Shown here: positions 17,334 through 26,398 of the stretch, one piece after another
Layout: each line of letters opens with the position of its first letter
How positions within the stretch are numbered: position 1 is the stretch's first letter
DNA from: Sphingomonas sp. PL-96
GTDB lineage: Bacteria; Pseudomonadota; Alphaproteobacteria; Sphingomonadales; Sphingomonadaceae
DNA length: 64,000 nt
Direction of reading: 5' to 3'
Assembly (NCBI RefSeq): GCF_020707215.1
Contig: NZ_JAJFET010000004.1
Location: 62,001 to 126,000 of the forward strand
Position numbers and translations under genes: made by a program
Notes under the pieces: generated by a model
Database searches by the model: none
Told to the model about the DNA's origin: nothing
The model's input: only the letters and a program-made list of their open reading frames with translations

Positions 17334-18236
17334 ATGACCGATCGTCCGCCCCTGTTCGTCATGACCGCGCTGTCGCCGCAGCTGACAGAGGCGCTGGAGC
17401 AGCGCTTCACCGTCCACAGCGGCGGCGGGCCGGAGGACAGCCGCGCCATCGTCGCCGGTGGCGCCAGCGTCATCGACGCCGCCATGATCGAGGCGCTGCC
17501 CAGGCTGGAGATCATCGCGGTCAACGGCGTCGGCTATGACGGCATCGACCTGGAGGCCGCGCGCGCCCGCGGGATCCGCGTCACCACCACCCCGGACGTG
17601 CTGACCGACGACGTCGCCGATCAGGCGATCGCGCTGATGCTGGCGGTGCAGCGGCGGATCGCGGTCAACGACCGCATGGTGCGCGACGGCGGCTGGATGG
17701 TCCCGCCCGGCCGTCAGGCGAGTGGCCGACGCATCGGCATCTTTGGCCTCGGCCGCATCGGCCACGCAATCGCGCGGCGTGCCGAACCCTTTGCCGCCGA
17801 GCTGCTCTACACTGCCCGGCAGGCTAAGCCGGACGTGCCGTGGCGCTTCGTCCCCGACATCCATGTCCTGGCCGAGGCGTGCGACGTGCTGATCCTGTCG
17901 GCGCCGGGCGGCAAGGCGACGCAGCATGTCGTCGATGCCGAGGTGCTCGCCGCGCTCGGGAGCGACGGCGTGCTGGTCAACATCGCCCGCGGCAGCCTGG
18001 TCGACGAACCCGCGCTGATCGCAGCGCTTGGCGATGGGACCATCGCCGGTGCCGGCCTCGACGTGTTCGAGAATGAGCCGGATGTCCCGCGCGCGCTTCG
18101 CCACATGGACCATGTCGTGCTCGCGCCCCACCAGGGCAGTGCCACTGAAGCCGGACGCGCAGCAATGGCCCGGCTGGTGCTCGCCAATCTCGACGCGCAT
18201 TTCGCAGGGGAGCCGCTGCCGACGCCGCTGGTCTAA
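17334..18236 (+). CDS. D-isomer 2-hydroxyacid dehydrogenase (hydroxypyruvate/glyoxylate reductase-like)
   Basis: 300 residues. The nucleotide-binding motif [10 protein letters not shown] is at 137-146. The catalytic set is visible as Arg in [14 protein letters not shown] (about 220), Glu in [10 protein letters not shown] and His in [11 protein letters not shown]. It resembles the hydroxypyruvate/glyoxylate reductase group, which uses NADPH or NADH. ATG 17334 follows CCGGAG. It is divergent from ruvB with about 95 bp between starts. Substrate preference is a family-level guess. Confidence 0.88.
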   Translation: MTDRPPLFVMTALSPQLTEALEQRFTVHSGGGPEDSRAIVAGGASVIDAAMIEALPRLEIIAVNGVGYDGIDLEAARARGIRVTTTPDVLTDDVADQAIALMLAVQRRIAVNDRMVRDGGWMVPPGRQASGRRIGIFGLGRIGHAIARRAEPFAAELLYTARQAKPDVPWRFVPDIHVLAEACDVLILSAPGGKATQHVVDAEVLAALGSDGVLVNIARGSLVDEPALIAALGDGTIAGAGLDVFENEPDVPRALRHMDHVVLAPHQGSATEAGRAAMARLVLANLDAHFAGEPLPTPLV

Positions 18237-18287
18237 CCGTTCGGTTTTCGCCTAAGTTTTGCTCAGACAAATAAGGGAGAGGCGAGC

Positions 18288-20351
18288 TTGGCGATCGAGC
18301 GGATGAAGGGCGCGCGCATCGGGCGCACGATGCGAATGCTGGCGCTGCTGGGCGCCACCGCCTTGCTGGGTGCCGGCGCGACCGCGGAGCCGTCGCAGCG
18401 GTTCGCCGGCGCCTCGGTGCGGATCGACGCGGACGCCGTACTCCGCGCCCGCTTCGGCAACGACGCGCCCTGGTACCGCGACAACGTACCCCTGTTCGAA
18501 TCGTCCGATCCGAAGCTCGACGCCGTCTATTACTATCGCTGGAAGCTGTTTCGTGCTCACCAGCGCGACCTGGGCGAGAAAGGCTATATCAGCACCGAGT
18601 TCATGGACGATGTGGGCTGGCAGCGCGAACCCTATGCCAGCCTGAACGACGCCACCGGCTTCCACCTCTACGAAGGGCGCTGGCTGCGCGACCGGCGCTA
18701 TGCCGGTGACTACATCGACTTCCTCTACCAGGACGGCGGCAACGACCGGCATTTCAGCGAGGCGATCGCCGACGCCACCTACGCCCGCTTCCTGGTCGAC
18801 GGCGACCGTGCCGATGCGGTCCGCCACCTCCCCGCCATGCGCCACATCTATGGCCTGTGGGACGACAAGCTCGACTTCACCAAGGGGCTCTACTTCATCG
18901 AGCCGCTGCTCGACGCCACCGAATACACCATCTCCTCGATCGACGCGTCGGGCGGCAAGGACGGGTTTCGCGGCGGCGATTCGTTCCGGCCGTCGATCAA
19001 CGCCTATATGTTCGCAAACGCGCGCGCGATCGCCCGCCTGTCCACCCTCTCGGGCGACGCCAAGACCGCCGCCGACTATGACGCGCGTGCCGACCGGCTG
19101 CGTGCCCGCGTCGAGGAAGCGCTGTGGAGCCCGAAGCTCGGCCACTTCATCGACCGGTACAAGGTCAGCAACGAGCATGTGAAATACTGGGAGCCGATCC
19201 GCGGGCGCGAGCTTGCCGGCTATGTGCCGTGGACCTTCGGCCTGCCGAGCAACGACCCGCGCTTCGCCACGGCGTGGAAGCATCTGCTGTCACCCCAGGG
19301 ACTCGGCGGCCCGTTTGGCATGCGCACGGTGGAGCCGAGCTACCCGCACTACATGCAGCAGTATCGCTACGAAGGCACTGCGCCCGAATGCCAGTGGAAC
19401 GGCCCGGCCTGGCCATTCCAGACGACGCAGACCCTGACCGCCATGGCCAATCTGCTGCGCGACTATCGCCAAGACGTCGTCACTCGCGCCGACTATCTGC
19501 GCCTGCTGCGCCAATATGCGCAGCTCCACTTTCAGGGCGACCGGCTCGACCTGGAGGAGGATTATCACCCCGACACCGGCAAGCCGATCGTCGGCCTGGC
19601 ACGCAGCCACCACTATTTCCACTCGGGCTTCAACGACCTGGTGATCGCCGGGCTGGTCGGCCTGCGCCCGCGCGAAGATGACGTGTTGGAGGTGAACCCG
19701 CTGGTTCCCGCTGGCACCGGCTCTGACACGCTCCAGTGGTTCCAGCTACAGGATGTGCCCTATCACGGGCGGCTGGTGACGATCCGCTACGACGCCGACG
19801 GCAGCCACTATCGCCAGGGTGCAGGCATGCGCGTGCTGGTCGACGGGCAGGAAGTCGCCCGCAGCGCCAAGGCCGAGCGCATCGAGGTGCCGCTCGCCCG
19901 CCGCGCCGCCGCTTCCCGTGCAACGGGAATCGACCGCGCGGTCGAACTGGTCCGCGGCAACTTCCCCAAGCCGACCGCGTCCAGCGGCACGCCCGAGCGC
20001 ATCCACGACGCCGTCGATGGTCGGGTGGTATTCTTCCCCGAGAACGACCATGGCTGGAGCAGTCAGCCGGGCGAACGCGCACCCTGGCTGCAAGTCGACT
20101 TCGGCAAGCCAACGGAGATTTCCTCGGCCGAACTGGCGTTCTTCGCGGATGCGACGCACGCCACTCCCGCACGCTATGCGATCGAGGCGAAGGTCGACGG
20201 CCGCTGGCAGAAGGTCACAGCGCAACAGGACGCTCCGCTCGCCAACGGCATCACCAACGCCCGCTGGGCGCCCGTGCGCGCAATCGCACTTCGCGTGCAG
20301 ATGCAGACGCGGGCCAAGCCGGTACGGGTAGCGGAGCTGAAACTGTTCTGA
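18288..20351 (+). CDS. Secreted six-hairpin glycoside hydrolase (MGH1-type) with C-terminal F5/8-type domain
   Basis: 687 residues. A signal sequence (ALLGATALLGAGATAEP) is followed by an (alpha/alpha)6 catalytic region of about 480 residues: YYRWKLFRAHQRDLGEKGYISTEF, acidic motifs such as SIDASGGKDGFRGGDSFRPS, and NGPAWPFQTTQTLTAMA typical of MGH1/GH63-like barrels. The last 150 residues (VELVRGNFPKPTASSG through VRVAELKLF) look like a discoidin/F5-8C carbohydrate-binding module. The TTG at 18288 has AAGGGAGAGG upstream; ATG 18303 is the alternative. It likely acts in the periplasm or outside on plant or microbial glycans. The sugar is unknown. Confidence 0.8.
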   Translation: MAIERMKGARIGRTMRMLALLGATALLGAGATAEPSQRFAGASVRIDADAVLRARFGNDAPWYRDNVPLFESSDPKLDAVYYYRWKLFRAHQRDLGEKGYISTEFMDDVGWQREPYASLNDATGFHLYEGRWLRDRRYAGDYIDFLYQDGGNDRHFSEAIADATYARFLVDGDRADAVRHLPAMRHIYGLWDDKLDFTKGLYFIEPLLDATEYTISSIDASGGKDGFRGGDSFRPSINAYMFANARAIARLSTLSGDAKTAADYDARADRLRARVEEALWSPKLGHFIDRYKVSNEHVKYWEPIRGRELAGYVPWTFGLPSNDPRFATAWKHLLSPQGLGGPFGMRTVEPSYPHYMQQYRYEGTAPECQWNGPAWPFQTTQTLTAMANLLRDYRQDVVTRADYLRLLRQYAQLHFQGDRLDLEEDYHPDTGKPIVGLARSHHYFHSGFNDLVIAGLVGLRPREDDVLEVNPLVPAGTGSDTLQWFQLQDVPYHGRLVTIRYDADGSHYRQGAGMRVLVDGQEVARSAKAERIEVPLARRAAASRATGIDRAVELVRGNFPKPTASSGTPERIHDAVDGRVVFFPENDHGWSSQPGERAPWLQVDFGKPTEISSAELAFFADATHATPARYAIEAKVDGRWQKVTAQQDAPLANGITNARWAPVRAIALRVQMQTRAKPVRVAELKLF

Positions 20352-20354
20352 CGA

Positions 20355-21086
20355 TCAGAGCGCGACGGTGCGCTGCGCGGTCGTGACCTGGCCATCGGCG
20401 GAGATGGTCTGCGCCGCGCACTTCACCGCGCCGGCCATCAACCGCGGTTTGCGGCAGCGCGAAATCGCCTTCACCCGGGCGAGGTCGTCCGCACGGTACA
20501 CCACCGTGCGGTAGGCGTATTGCTCGGCGACCTGCTCGATCGCGCAGGCGATGGCGATATGGGTGCGGCTGCGCGCCACCTCCGGGCCGGTGCAGTCGCG
20601 CTCGATCGGCCGGCGCTCGCCCGCGACATCGTCCACTGCCGTGCGGAGCCCCTCGCGCGGGTCCTCGGGCGACGGCGCGTAATAGGGGCGCAGCAGCAAC
20701 CCGGCCCGAACCGTGCTGACGATATCACTGCCGTCAAAGTTGATGGGCGTGCTCCGCATCGCTGCGAAGCTGGGATCGACCGCCGCGATACCACGGGCGG
20801 TGAGGCTGTTCGGCCTGGGCGTACAGCGCTTGACGTACGCTCCCGCCGGCCGGACGCCTGCACCGGGCCTCATCGCGAGGACGTAGAGGCCGGGCCGCAT
20901 CTCGCGACAGTCGCTGCTCGCCATCACCCGCCCGCCGGGCGCGCGCTTTGCCGCCACAGCGCCCACCAGCGCAAGCGGGTCGGCCGCGCTCTGCAGGATC
21001 AACCAGTCATTGCCGGCCGGCTGCGCCACGGCACCGCTGGCGCTCAGCAGCAGAGCCAGCGATGCGACCCATCGGAACCCCTTCAT
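20355..21086 (-). CDS. Secreted hypothetical protein
   Basis: 243 residues with a clear signal peptide (MKGFRWVASLALLLSASGAVAQ). The mature part has several spaced cysteines (SSDCREM, VKRCTPRP, ERDCTG, IACAIE, SRCRKP, VKCAAQ) that could form disulfides in the periplasm. I do not recognise a family. ATG 21086 has GGAGGAG at good spacing. It ends 3 bp from the convergent glycoside hydrolase gene and starts about 60 bp downstream of the ruvA stop on the same strand. Confidence 0.75.
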   Translation of the reverse strand: MKGFRWVASLALLLSASGAVAQPAGNDWLILQSAADPLALVGAVAAKRAPGGRVMASSDCREMRPGLYVLAMRPGAGVRPAGAYVKRCTPRPNSLTARGIAAVDPSFAAMRSTPINFDGSDIVSTVRAGLLLRPYYAPSPEDPREGLRTAVDDVAGERRPIERDCTGPEVARSRTHIAIACAIEQVAEQYAYRTVVYRADDLARVKAISRCRKPRLMAGAVKCAAQTISADGQVTTAQRTVAL

Positions 21087-21148
21087 CCGACCGCTCCTCC
21101 AATCATCGCGTCGGAGGGTGCCTCGTCGGGGCGGGGCCGTCCAGCCGC

Positions 21149-21751
21149 TTAGCGCGCCGCCTTGCGCAGTGCGAGGCGCACGAGTGCGTCGAGGCTTGCA
21201 CCCTCGCCGACCTCTTCGGCTGCCGCCTCGACGGCACGTGCGGCTTCGGCCGGCTTGAAACCCAGGTTGAGCAGCGCCGAGACCGCATCGGCGCTCGCGC
21301 CGCCCGCTGGGATCGTGGCACCGGCGACGCCAGCCAGCCCGGGCGCGATCCCGCCGACCTTGTCCTTCAGCTCCATGGCGATGCGCTGGGCGAGCTTGGG
21401 CCCCACGCCATTGGCGCGGCCGATGCTGGCCTTGTCGCCCCGGGCAATCGCGGTGCGCAGCTCGTCGGGGGCGAGCACCGACAGGATCGCCAGCGCCACG
21501 CGCGCGCCCACGCCCTGAACGCCGGTGAGCAGCCGGAACCAGTCGCGCTCGTCGGCGGTGGCGAAGCCGACCAGCCGGATGAAATCTTCCGCCACCAGCA
21601 TTTCGGTGTGGATAGTGACGTGTTCGCCTACGCCGCCCAGCGCCTGCAACGTGCGCGACGAAGCGCCGACCAGATAGCCGACGCCGCCCACGTCGATCAC
21701 CGCGTTGTCGATGCCGGTGGACTCCAGCCTGCCCTTCAGATGCGCGATCAT
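21149..21751 (-). CDS. ruvA: Holliday junction DNA helicase subunit RuvA
   Basis: 200 residues. RuvA binds four-way junctions as a tetramer and loads RuvB. It has an N-terminal OB domain ([11 protein letters not shown], then [12 protein letters not shown]), tandem helix-hairpin-helix motifs ([17 protein letters not shown] and [19 protein letters not shown]) and the C-terminal three-helix domain that contacts RuvB. Its start overlaps the ruvC stop at 21748-21751. Confidence 0.96.
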   Translation of the reverse strand: MIAHLKGRLESTGIDNAVIDVGGVGYLVGASSRTLQALGGVGEHVTIHTEMLVAEDFIRLVGFATADERDWFRLLTGVQGVGARVALAILSVLAPDELRTAIARGDKASIGRANGVGPKLAQRIAMELKDKVGGIAPGLAGVAGATIPAGGASADAVSALLNLGFKPAEAARAVEAAAEEVGEGASLDALVRLALRKAAR

Positions 21752-22251
21752 GCCCCCACTCCCGTCCGTCGTGCCCGCGCGTGGGCGCTGGCGAGGTGAT
21801 GCGCGTGGGTGATCGCCACCGCCAGCGCGTCGGCGGCATCGGGTCCGGCGAGCTTCACGCCCGGCAGCAGATGACCGACCATCGCCTGGATCTGGCGCTT
21901 GTCCGCGCCGCCCGTGCCCACCACCGCCTTCTTGACCACGCTCGGATGATATTCCCCGATCGCAAGGCCCGCAGTGGCGGCGGCGAGCAGCACCACGCCG
22001 CGCGCCTGCCCGAGCTTGAGCGTCGACTGGGCATTGCTGTTGCCCAGCACCTCCTCGGCCGCAGCGCTCTCGGGACGCTCGGTGCGGATCACCTCGCCCA
22101 GCGCCCCGAACAGGTGCGACAGACGCCGGGGCAGCTGCATCGACGGATCGGTGCGGATCTGCCCGTTGGCGACGTGGCTGAGGCGATTGCCGTCCGCCCG
22201 GATCAAGCCCCAGCCGGTGGTACCGAGCCCGGGGTCGAGGCCGAGGATGAT
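21748..22251 (-). CDS. ruvC: Crossover junction endodeoxyribonuclease RuvC
   Basis: About 167 residues from the conserved N-terminus. RuvC resolves Holliday junctions. Catalytic acidic residues are seen: D in [15 protein letters not shown] in [11 protein letters not shown], and the C-terminal [14 protein letters not shown]. There is no ATG, GTG or TTG at the conserved start: the codon where relatives have Met reads CTG (about 22251), and the nearest ordinary start is a GTG at 22299, inside the yebC 3' end. Translation may begin at CTG or upstream, coupled to yebC. The end overlaps ruvA. Confidence 0.9.
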   Translation of the reverse strand: MILGLDPGLGTTGWGLIRADGNRLSHVANGQIRTDPSMQLPRRLSHLFGALGEVIRTERPESAAAEEVLGNSNAQSTLKLGQARGVVLLAAATAGLAIGEYHPSVVKKAVVGTGGADKRQIQAMVGHLLPGVKLAGPDAADALAVAITHAHHLASAHARARRTGVGA

Positions 22252-22994
22252 CAGCCCAGCTTCTCCATCACCGCGTCGGACACTTCGTAGTTGCCCCACA
22301 CGGTCTGCACGTCGTCATCGTCGTCGAGCGCGTCGATCAGCTTGAACAGCGTCGCGGCGTCGTCCTCGGTCACCTCGACCATGGTCTGCGGCTTCCAGGC
22401 GAGCTTGGCACCCTCGGCCTCGCCCAGCACCGGCTCGAGCGCCTTGGCGACTTCGTGCAGGTCGCCCTGCGCGGTCCAGATCTCGTGGCCGTCTTCGCTG
22501 GAGGTGACGTCCTCGGCACCGGCTTCCAGTGCCGCCTCGAACACCTTTTCGGCGTCGCCGGCGCTTGCCGGATAGTTGATGAGGCCGACGCGGTCGAAGC
22601 CGTGGCTGACCGAACCGGCAGTGCCCAGGTTGCCGCCGTTCTTCGAAACCGCGGTGCGCACGTTGGTGGCGGTGCGGTTGCGGTTGTCGGTCAGCGCCTC
22701 GATGATGAGGGACACGCCGCCGGGCCCGAAGCCCTCGTAGCGGATCTCCTCGTAATTCTCCATGTCGCCCTTCGACGCCTTGTCGATCGCGCGCTGGATA
22801 TTGTCCTTGGGCATCGACTGCGCCTTGGCGGCGTTCACCGCGGCGCGCAGGCGCGGGTTCATGTCGGGGTCGGGCAGACCCATCTTGGCCGCCACGGTGA
22901 TTTCGCGGCTGAGCTTGGAAAACATGCCCGAGCGCTTCTTATCCTGCGCGCCCTTGCGGTGCATGATGTTCTTGAACTTGGAATGGCCTGCCAT
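22251..22994 (-). CDS. yebC: YebC/PmpR family protein
   Basis: 247 residues, full length. Signature blocks are [54 protein letters not shown] and [12 protein letters not shown]. The family was first described as DNA-binding regulators and is now also linked to translation through stalling-prone proline stretches. It precedes ruvC and ruvA, the common bacterial order yebC-ruvC-ruvA (with ruvB detached here). Confidence 0.96.
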   Translation of the reverse strand: MAGHSKFKNIMHRKGAQDKKRSGMFSKLSREITVAAKMGLPDPDMNPRLRAAVNAAKAQSMPKDNIQRAIDKASKGDMENYEEIRYEGFGPGGVSLIIEALTDNRNRTATNVRTAVSKNGGNLGTAGSVSHGFDRVGLINYPASAGDAEKVFEAALEAGAEDVTSSEDGHEIWTAQGDLHEVAKALEPVLGEAEGAKLAWKPQTMVEVTEDDAATLFKLIDALDDDDDVQTVWGNYEVSDAVMEKLG

Positions 22995-23124
22995 GTGCTC
23001 TCTCGAATCCAGGGGCAGCCCGGCTTCCCCGGAAGCGGGCCGTCAATGCATGCACGGGTAGAAGAAACACCCGCCCCTAGACAAGCGCGGTGGCCATCGG
23101 CCCTCGCACGGCGTGGCGGGAGGC

Positions 23125-23140
23125 GGCGCCCGAGGGCGCC
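23125..23140 (-). terminator. Hairpin downstream of gapR
   Basis: A near-perfect stem GGCGCCC-GA-GGGCGCC lies 5 bases past the gapR stop codon. There is no T-run. Probably a transcript end or stabilising stem. Confidence 0.35.
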
Positions 23141-23145
23141 GGCCG

Positions 23146-23382
23146 TCAGATTCCGAGCGCCTGCTTGTAGGTCTCGAGCAGCATGTCCGCCTCGTCGCGG
23201 TGATGCTTTTCCATCCGGCGCAGGCGGATGATCGAACGCATCGTCTTCACGTCGAAGCCGGTCGACTTCGCCTCGGCATAGACGTCCTTGATGTCGTCGG
23301 AGATGCCCTTCTTCTCCTCTTCCAGCCGCTCGATGCGCTCGATCAGAAGGCGCAGCTGCTCGGCCGAGATATTGTCGCTCAT
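23146..23382 (-). CDS. gapR: GapR family nucleoid-associated protein (DUF2312)
   Basis: 78 residues, full length for the family. The sequence is a long coiled-coil helix ([20 protein letters not shown]) followed by a basic segment ([20 protein letters not shown]). In Caulobacter, GapR encircles overtwisted DNA ahead of replication and transcription. It stands alone between yebC and the DUF1244 gene. Confidence 0.93.
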   Translation of the reverse strand: MSDNISAEQLRLLIERIERLEEEKKGISDDIKDVYAEAKSTGFDVKTMRSIIRLRRMEKHHRDEADMLLETYKQALGI

Positions 23383-23478
23383 GATGTTCCCGTGGAATGT
23401 GTTGAACGCGCGCGTCTAGGCGATCCCCCGCCGCCGCTCAACCGGCTTGGGGGTGCCTGTCCGGCGCAAGGGGTTGAA

Positions 23479-23820
23479 TCACCGCGGCGGGATCGGTGCC
23501 CCTTCGAGCTCCGCTTCGCTCGGGTTCAGCGCCAGGCTCTCCTGCATGCGCGCCAGCTGCGCCTCGGTGGCGGGCGGCTGCTGCGCCTTCCACTGGGCAT
23601 AAGGCATGCCATAGATCGCCTCGCGTGCTTCGTCCTTGGTCATCGAGGCGCCCGCGGCGACGCTGGCCTCCTCCAGCCAGTCCGACAGGCAGTTGCGGCA
23701 GAAACCCGCCAAGCCCATGAGGTCGATGTTCTGCGCGTCGGAGCGATGCCGTAGGTGGTGCACCAGATGGCGGAACGCCGCTGCCGCGAGTTTGTCATCT
23801 ATATGATTAATGTCTGTCAT
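23479..23820 (-). CDS. DUF1244 domain protein
   Basis: 113 residues. The DUF1244 core runs from about residue 10 to 80: AAFRHLVHHLRHRSDAQNID, GLAGFCRNCLSDWL (C41-x2-C44) and MTKDEAREAIYGMPYAQWKA. A variable Pro-rich tail follows. The family is widespread in proteobacteria and its function is unknown. ATG 23820 has GGAGG upstream. It is divergent from pyk with a 70-bp intergenic region. Confidence 0.9.
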   Translation of the reverse strand: MTDINHIDDKLAAAAFRHLVHHLRHRSDAQNIDLMGLAGFCRNCLSDWLEEASVAAGASMTKDEAREAIYGMPYAQWKAQQPPATEAQLARMQESLALNPSEAELEGAPIPPR

Positions 23821-23890
23821 TCGGTCCTCCACAACTTGATCCGGTTCCAAGAACAGGTAGACCCACAAGCTCGCAAACCAAGGATCGAGG

Positions 23891-25357
23891 ATGACCAAGG
23901 CTTTCAAGCCCCGCTCGCGCAAGGTACGCGTGCTCGCAACGCTAGGTCCGGCGAGCAACTCGCCCGAGATGATCGCCCGCCTGTTCGAAGCGGGTGCCGA
24001 TGCGTTTCGCATCAACATGAGCCACGGCGACCAGCAATCGAAGCTGCCTGTGATCGCGGCCATCCGCGCGCTCGAACAGCAGTATAACCGCCCTTCCACC
24101 ATCCTCGCCGACCTGCAAGGCCCCAAGCTGCGCGTCGGCCGCTTTGCCGAGGGCAAGGTACTGCTGGAAACCGGCAGCCAGTTCATTCTCGACCGTTCGG
24201 ACGCCCCCGGCGATGCAACCCGCGTCGAGCTTCCCCACAAGGAAATCTTTGCCGCGATCACGCCCGACGCGCGCCTGCTGCTGGACGACGGCAAGCTGGT
24301 GCTGCGCGTGGTCGAGCATGACGAGACCCGCATCGTCACACGGGTCGAGGTCGGCGGCATGCTGTCCAACAACAAGGGGTTGAACGTCCCCGACGTGGTG
24401 CTGCCGATGGCGGCGCTGACGCCCAAGGACATCAGCGACCTGCACTTTGCAGTCGATGCCGGCGTCGACTGGATCGCGCTGTCCTTCGTGCAGCGGCCCG
24501 AGGATCTGGCCGACGCGCGCAAGCTCATCCAGGGCCGCGCGGCGTTGCTCGCCAAGATCGAGAAGCCCTCGGCCGTGGTGCGGCTGGAGGAAATCGTCGA
24601 GCAGTGCGACGGCGTCATGGTCGCGCGCGGCGACCTGGGCGTCGAGCTGCCGCCGCAGTCGGTGCCGCCGCTCCAGAAGCGCATCGTCGAGACCGCGCGC
24701 CGCCTGGGCCGCCCGGTGGTGGTGGCGACGCAGATGCTCGAATCGATGATCACCTCGCCGTCGCCGACGCGCGCGGAAGTGTCGGACGTCGCGACCGCGG
24801 TGTACGACGGCGCCGATGCGATCATGCTGTCGGCCGAAAGCGCCGCCGGCGACTGGCCGGTCGAATCGGTCGCGATGATGGATGCGATCGCCCATTCGGT
24901 GGAGCGCGATCCCGGCCATGGCGACCGCGTCCACTTCACCATCACCCGTCCGGACCCCACCACGGCCGACGCACTGGCGGAAGCCGCCAAGAACATCGCC
25001 CGCACGGTCGATGCCAAGGCGATCCTGTGCTTCACCACCTCCGGCTCGACCGCGCGTCGCATTGCGCGTGAGCGTCCGGGCGTGCCGATCATGGTGCTGA
25101 CCCCGAACCAGGACACGGCGCGCCGGCTGGGCCTGTTGTGGGGCGTGCATGCCGTCCTCACCCGCGACGTCGGCTCGTTCGAGGAGATGATCGCCAAGGC
25201 AAAGCGCATGATGCTGCGCCACCAGATGGCCGAGGCGACCGACCGCGTCGTGGTATGCGCGGGCGTGCCGTTCGGGACGCCGGGCTCCACCAACGTGCTC
25301 CACGTCGTGCGCATCCTCGGCGACGAGCTGAAGAACTACGAGAAGAGCGAGGGGTGA
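23891..25357 (+). CDS. pyk: Pyruvate kinase
   Basis: 488 residues. It converts phosphoenolpyruvate and ADP to pyruvate and ATP, the last step of glycolysis or Entner-Doudoroff. Seen are the substrate loop FRINMSHGD, DLQGPKLRVG, the catalytic lysine in LLAKIEKPSAV, MVARGDLGVELP, ATQMLESMI and the C-terminal domain (TSGSTARRIARERPGVPI). ATG 23891 follows GGATCGAGG. Length and motifs are normal. Confidence 0.97.
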   Translation: MTKAFKPRSRKVRVLATLGPASNSPEMIARLFEAGADAFRINMSHGDQQSKLPVIAAIRALEQQYNRPSTILADLQGPKLRVGRFAEGKVLLETGSQFILDRSDAPGDATRVELPHKEIFAAITPDARLLLDDGKLVLRVVEHDETRIVTRVEVGGMLSNNKGLNVPDVVLPMAALTPKDISDLHFAVDAGVDWIALSFVQRPEDLADARKLIQGRAALLAKIEKPSAVVRLEEIVEQCDGVMVARGDLGVELPPQSVPPLQKRIVETARRLGRPVVVATQMLESMITSPSPTRAEVSDVATAVYDGADAIMLSAESAAGDWPVESVAMMDAIAHSVERDPGHGDRVHFTITRPDPTTADALAEAAKNIARTVDAKAILCFTTSGSTARRIARERPGVPIMVLTPNQDTARRLGLLWGVHAVLTRDVGSFEEMIAKAKRMMLRHQMAEATDRVVVCAGVPFGTPGSTNVLHVVRILGDELKNYEKSEG

Positions 25358-25366
25358 TTGCCGTTT

Positions 25367-25394
25367 GGCCCGCTCGCACACGTGCGAGCGGGCC
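25367..25394 (+). terminator. Palindromic hairpin after pyk
   Basis: A perfect 12-bp stem (GGCCCGCTCGCA with TGCGAGCGGGCC) and loop CACG begin 10 bases past the pyk stop. No T-run follows, so it may act with Rho or simply protect the mRNA end. Confidence 0.6.
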
Positions 25395-25662
25395 GGGTAC
25401 CAGTCGGCGTACTGCGGCAAAGGCCGCGCTAGGCAGGCGCCAGGGTCATGGACCGCTGGTGCCTTCGCTGCTGTAGCGCGGTGTAGTCGAGCCCGGAGCA
25501 GTCTCCGCCTCCGGCGCGTAGCGGCAGCGCGGCGAAGTTCGGCCCCACAGGTTTCTGTCCCACACCGGCCGCGGTACCGCCGCGCTTATGCGCGCTTCAC
25601 ACCCGCTTGACCCGGACTCCCGCGCCCGACACGCTGTGCCAGCTTTGCAGGAGATCGCTGCC
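25395..25662. other. Gap between the pyk hairpin and cytochrome b561 gene
   Basis: About 270 bp, GC-rich, with no convincing reading frame. It presumably holds the cytochrome b561 promoter. I see no repeat or RNA gene here. Confidence 0.35.
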
Positions 25663-26394
25663 ATGCCCGCGCCCGATCCCGTCGCAGCCCGGCGGCTGCG
25701 CTATTCCAACGTCGCGATTGCGCTGCACTGGGCGATCGCTGCGCTGATCCTCTACAATCTCACCTCCGGATTGCTGCGGCCGGTGCTGCCGCGCGGCTTC
25801 TTCGTCTTCCATGTCTCGTCGGGCATCACCATCCTGGTGTTGAGTCTGGTGCGCGTCGGCTGGCGGGTGACGCACCGGCCGCCGCCCTATCTGCCGATGG
25901 CGGGTTGGGAGAAGGGGCTCGCCCATGGCGTCCACTTGCTGCTCTACGTGGCGATGCTGCTGATGCCATTCTCCGGCTGGGCGCTGGTGTCGGCTAATCC
26001 GCCGGCCGGATCGCCGGGCGCCGCCTGGGCGGCCGAGAACCCGCCGGGGCCCCCGCCCGCCCCCACGCTCAAGCCCGACACGCGCTCACAGGGCGGCCCC
26101 GCCGGTGAGGGCAAGGGCGGCGGTCAGCCGCCGCGCAAGCGGGGGCCGATGCGGATATGGGGCGTGGTCCCGCTGCCGATGATCACGCCCGTCCAGCAGC
26201 TCGGCCGCACCGCACAGGGCGTGCCCGAGCAACGCGCGCTGCACGAACGGATCGAGACCTTTCACGCGATCGGCGGCTGGGTGCTGCTCGCGCTGCTGCT
26301 GCTGCATGTTGCCGGCGCGCTCAAGCACCAGTTCGTCGACCGCCGGCGCGAGCTTGCCCGCATGGGGATTGGCCGCCGCCCAGAGGCCGCGTGA
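25663..26394 (+). CDS. Cytochrome b561 family di-haem membrane protein
   Basis: 243 residues, four hydrophobic helices. Candidate haem ligands are His in NVAIALHWAIAALI, GFFVFHVSSGITIL, ETFHAIGGWVLL and LLLLHVAGALKHQF. Between helices 3 and 4 lies an unusual Pro/Gly-rich stretch of about 60 residues (NPPGPPPAPTLK, EGKGGGQPPRKRG). The family passes electrons from quinol to periplasmic acceptors or oxygen species. ATG 25663 has CAGGAG 8 bases upstream. It stands alone. Confidence 0.88.
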   Translation: MPAPDPVAARRLRYSNVAIALHWAIAALILYNLTSGLLRPVLPRGFFVFHVSSGITILVLSLVRVGWRVTHRPPPYLPMAGWEKGLAHGVHLLLYVAMLLMPFSGWALVSANPPAGSPGAAWAAENPPGPPPAPTLKPDTRSQGGPAGEGKGGGQPPRKRGPMRIWGVVPLPMITPVQQLGRTAQGVPEQRALHERIETFHAIGGWVLLALLLLHVAGALKHQFVDRRRELARMGIGRRPEAA

Positions 26395-26398
26395 GGCC

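Noticed and set aside
23479..25314. Long minus-strand frame opposite pyruvate kinase
   Set aside because: Only its last 113 codons (DUF1244, from ATG 23820) are real; the rest is Ser/Arg/Thr-rich antisense of pyk.
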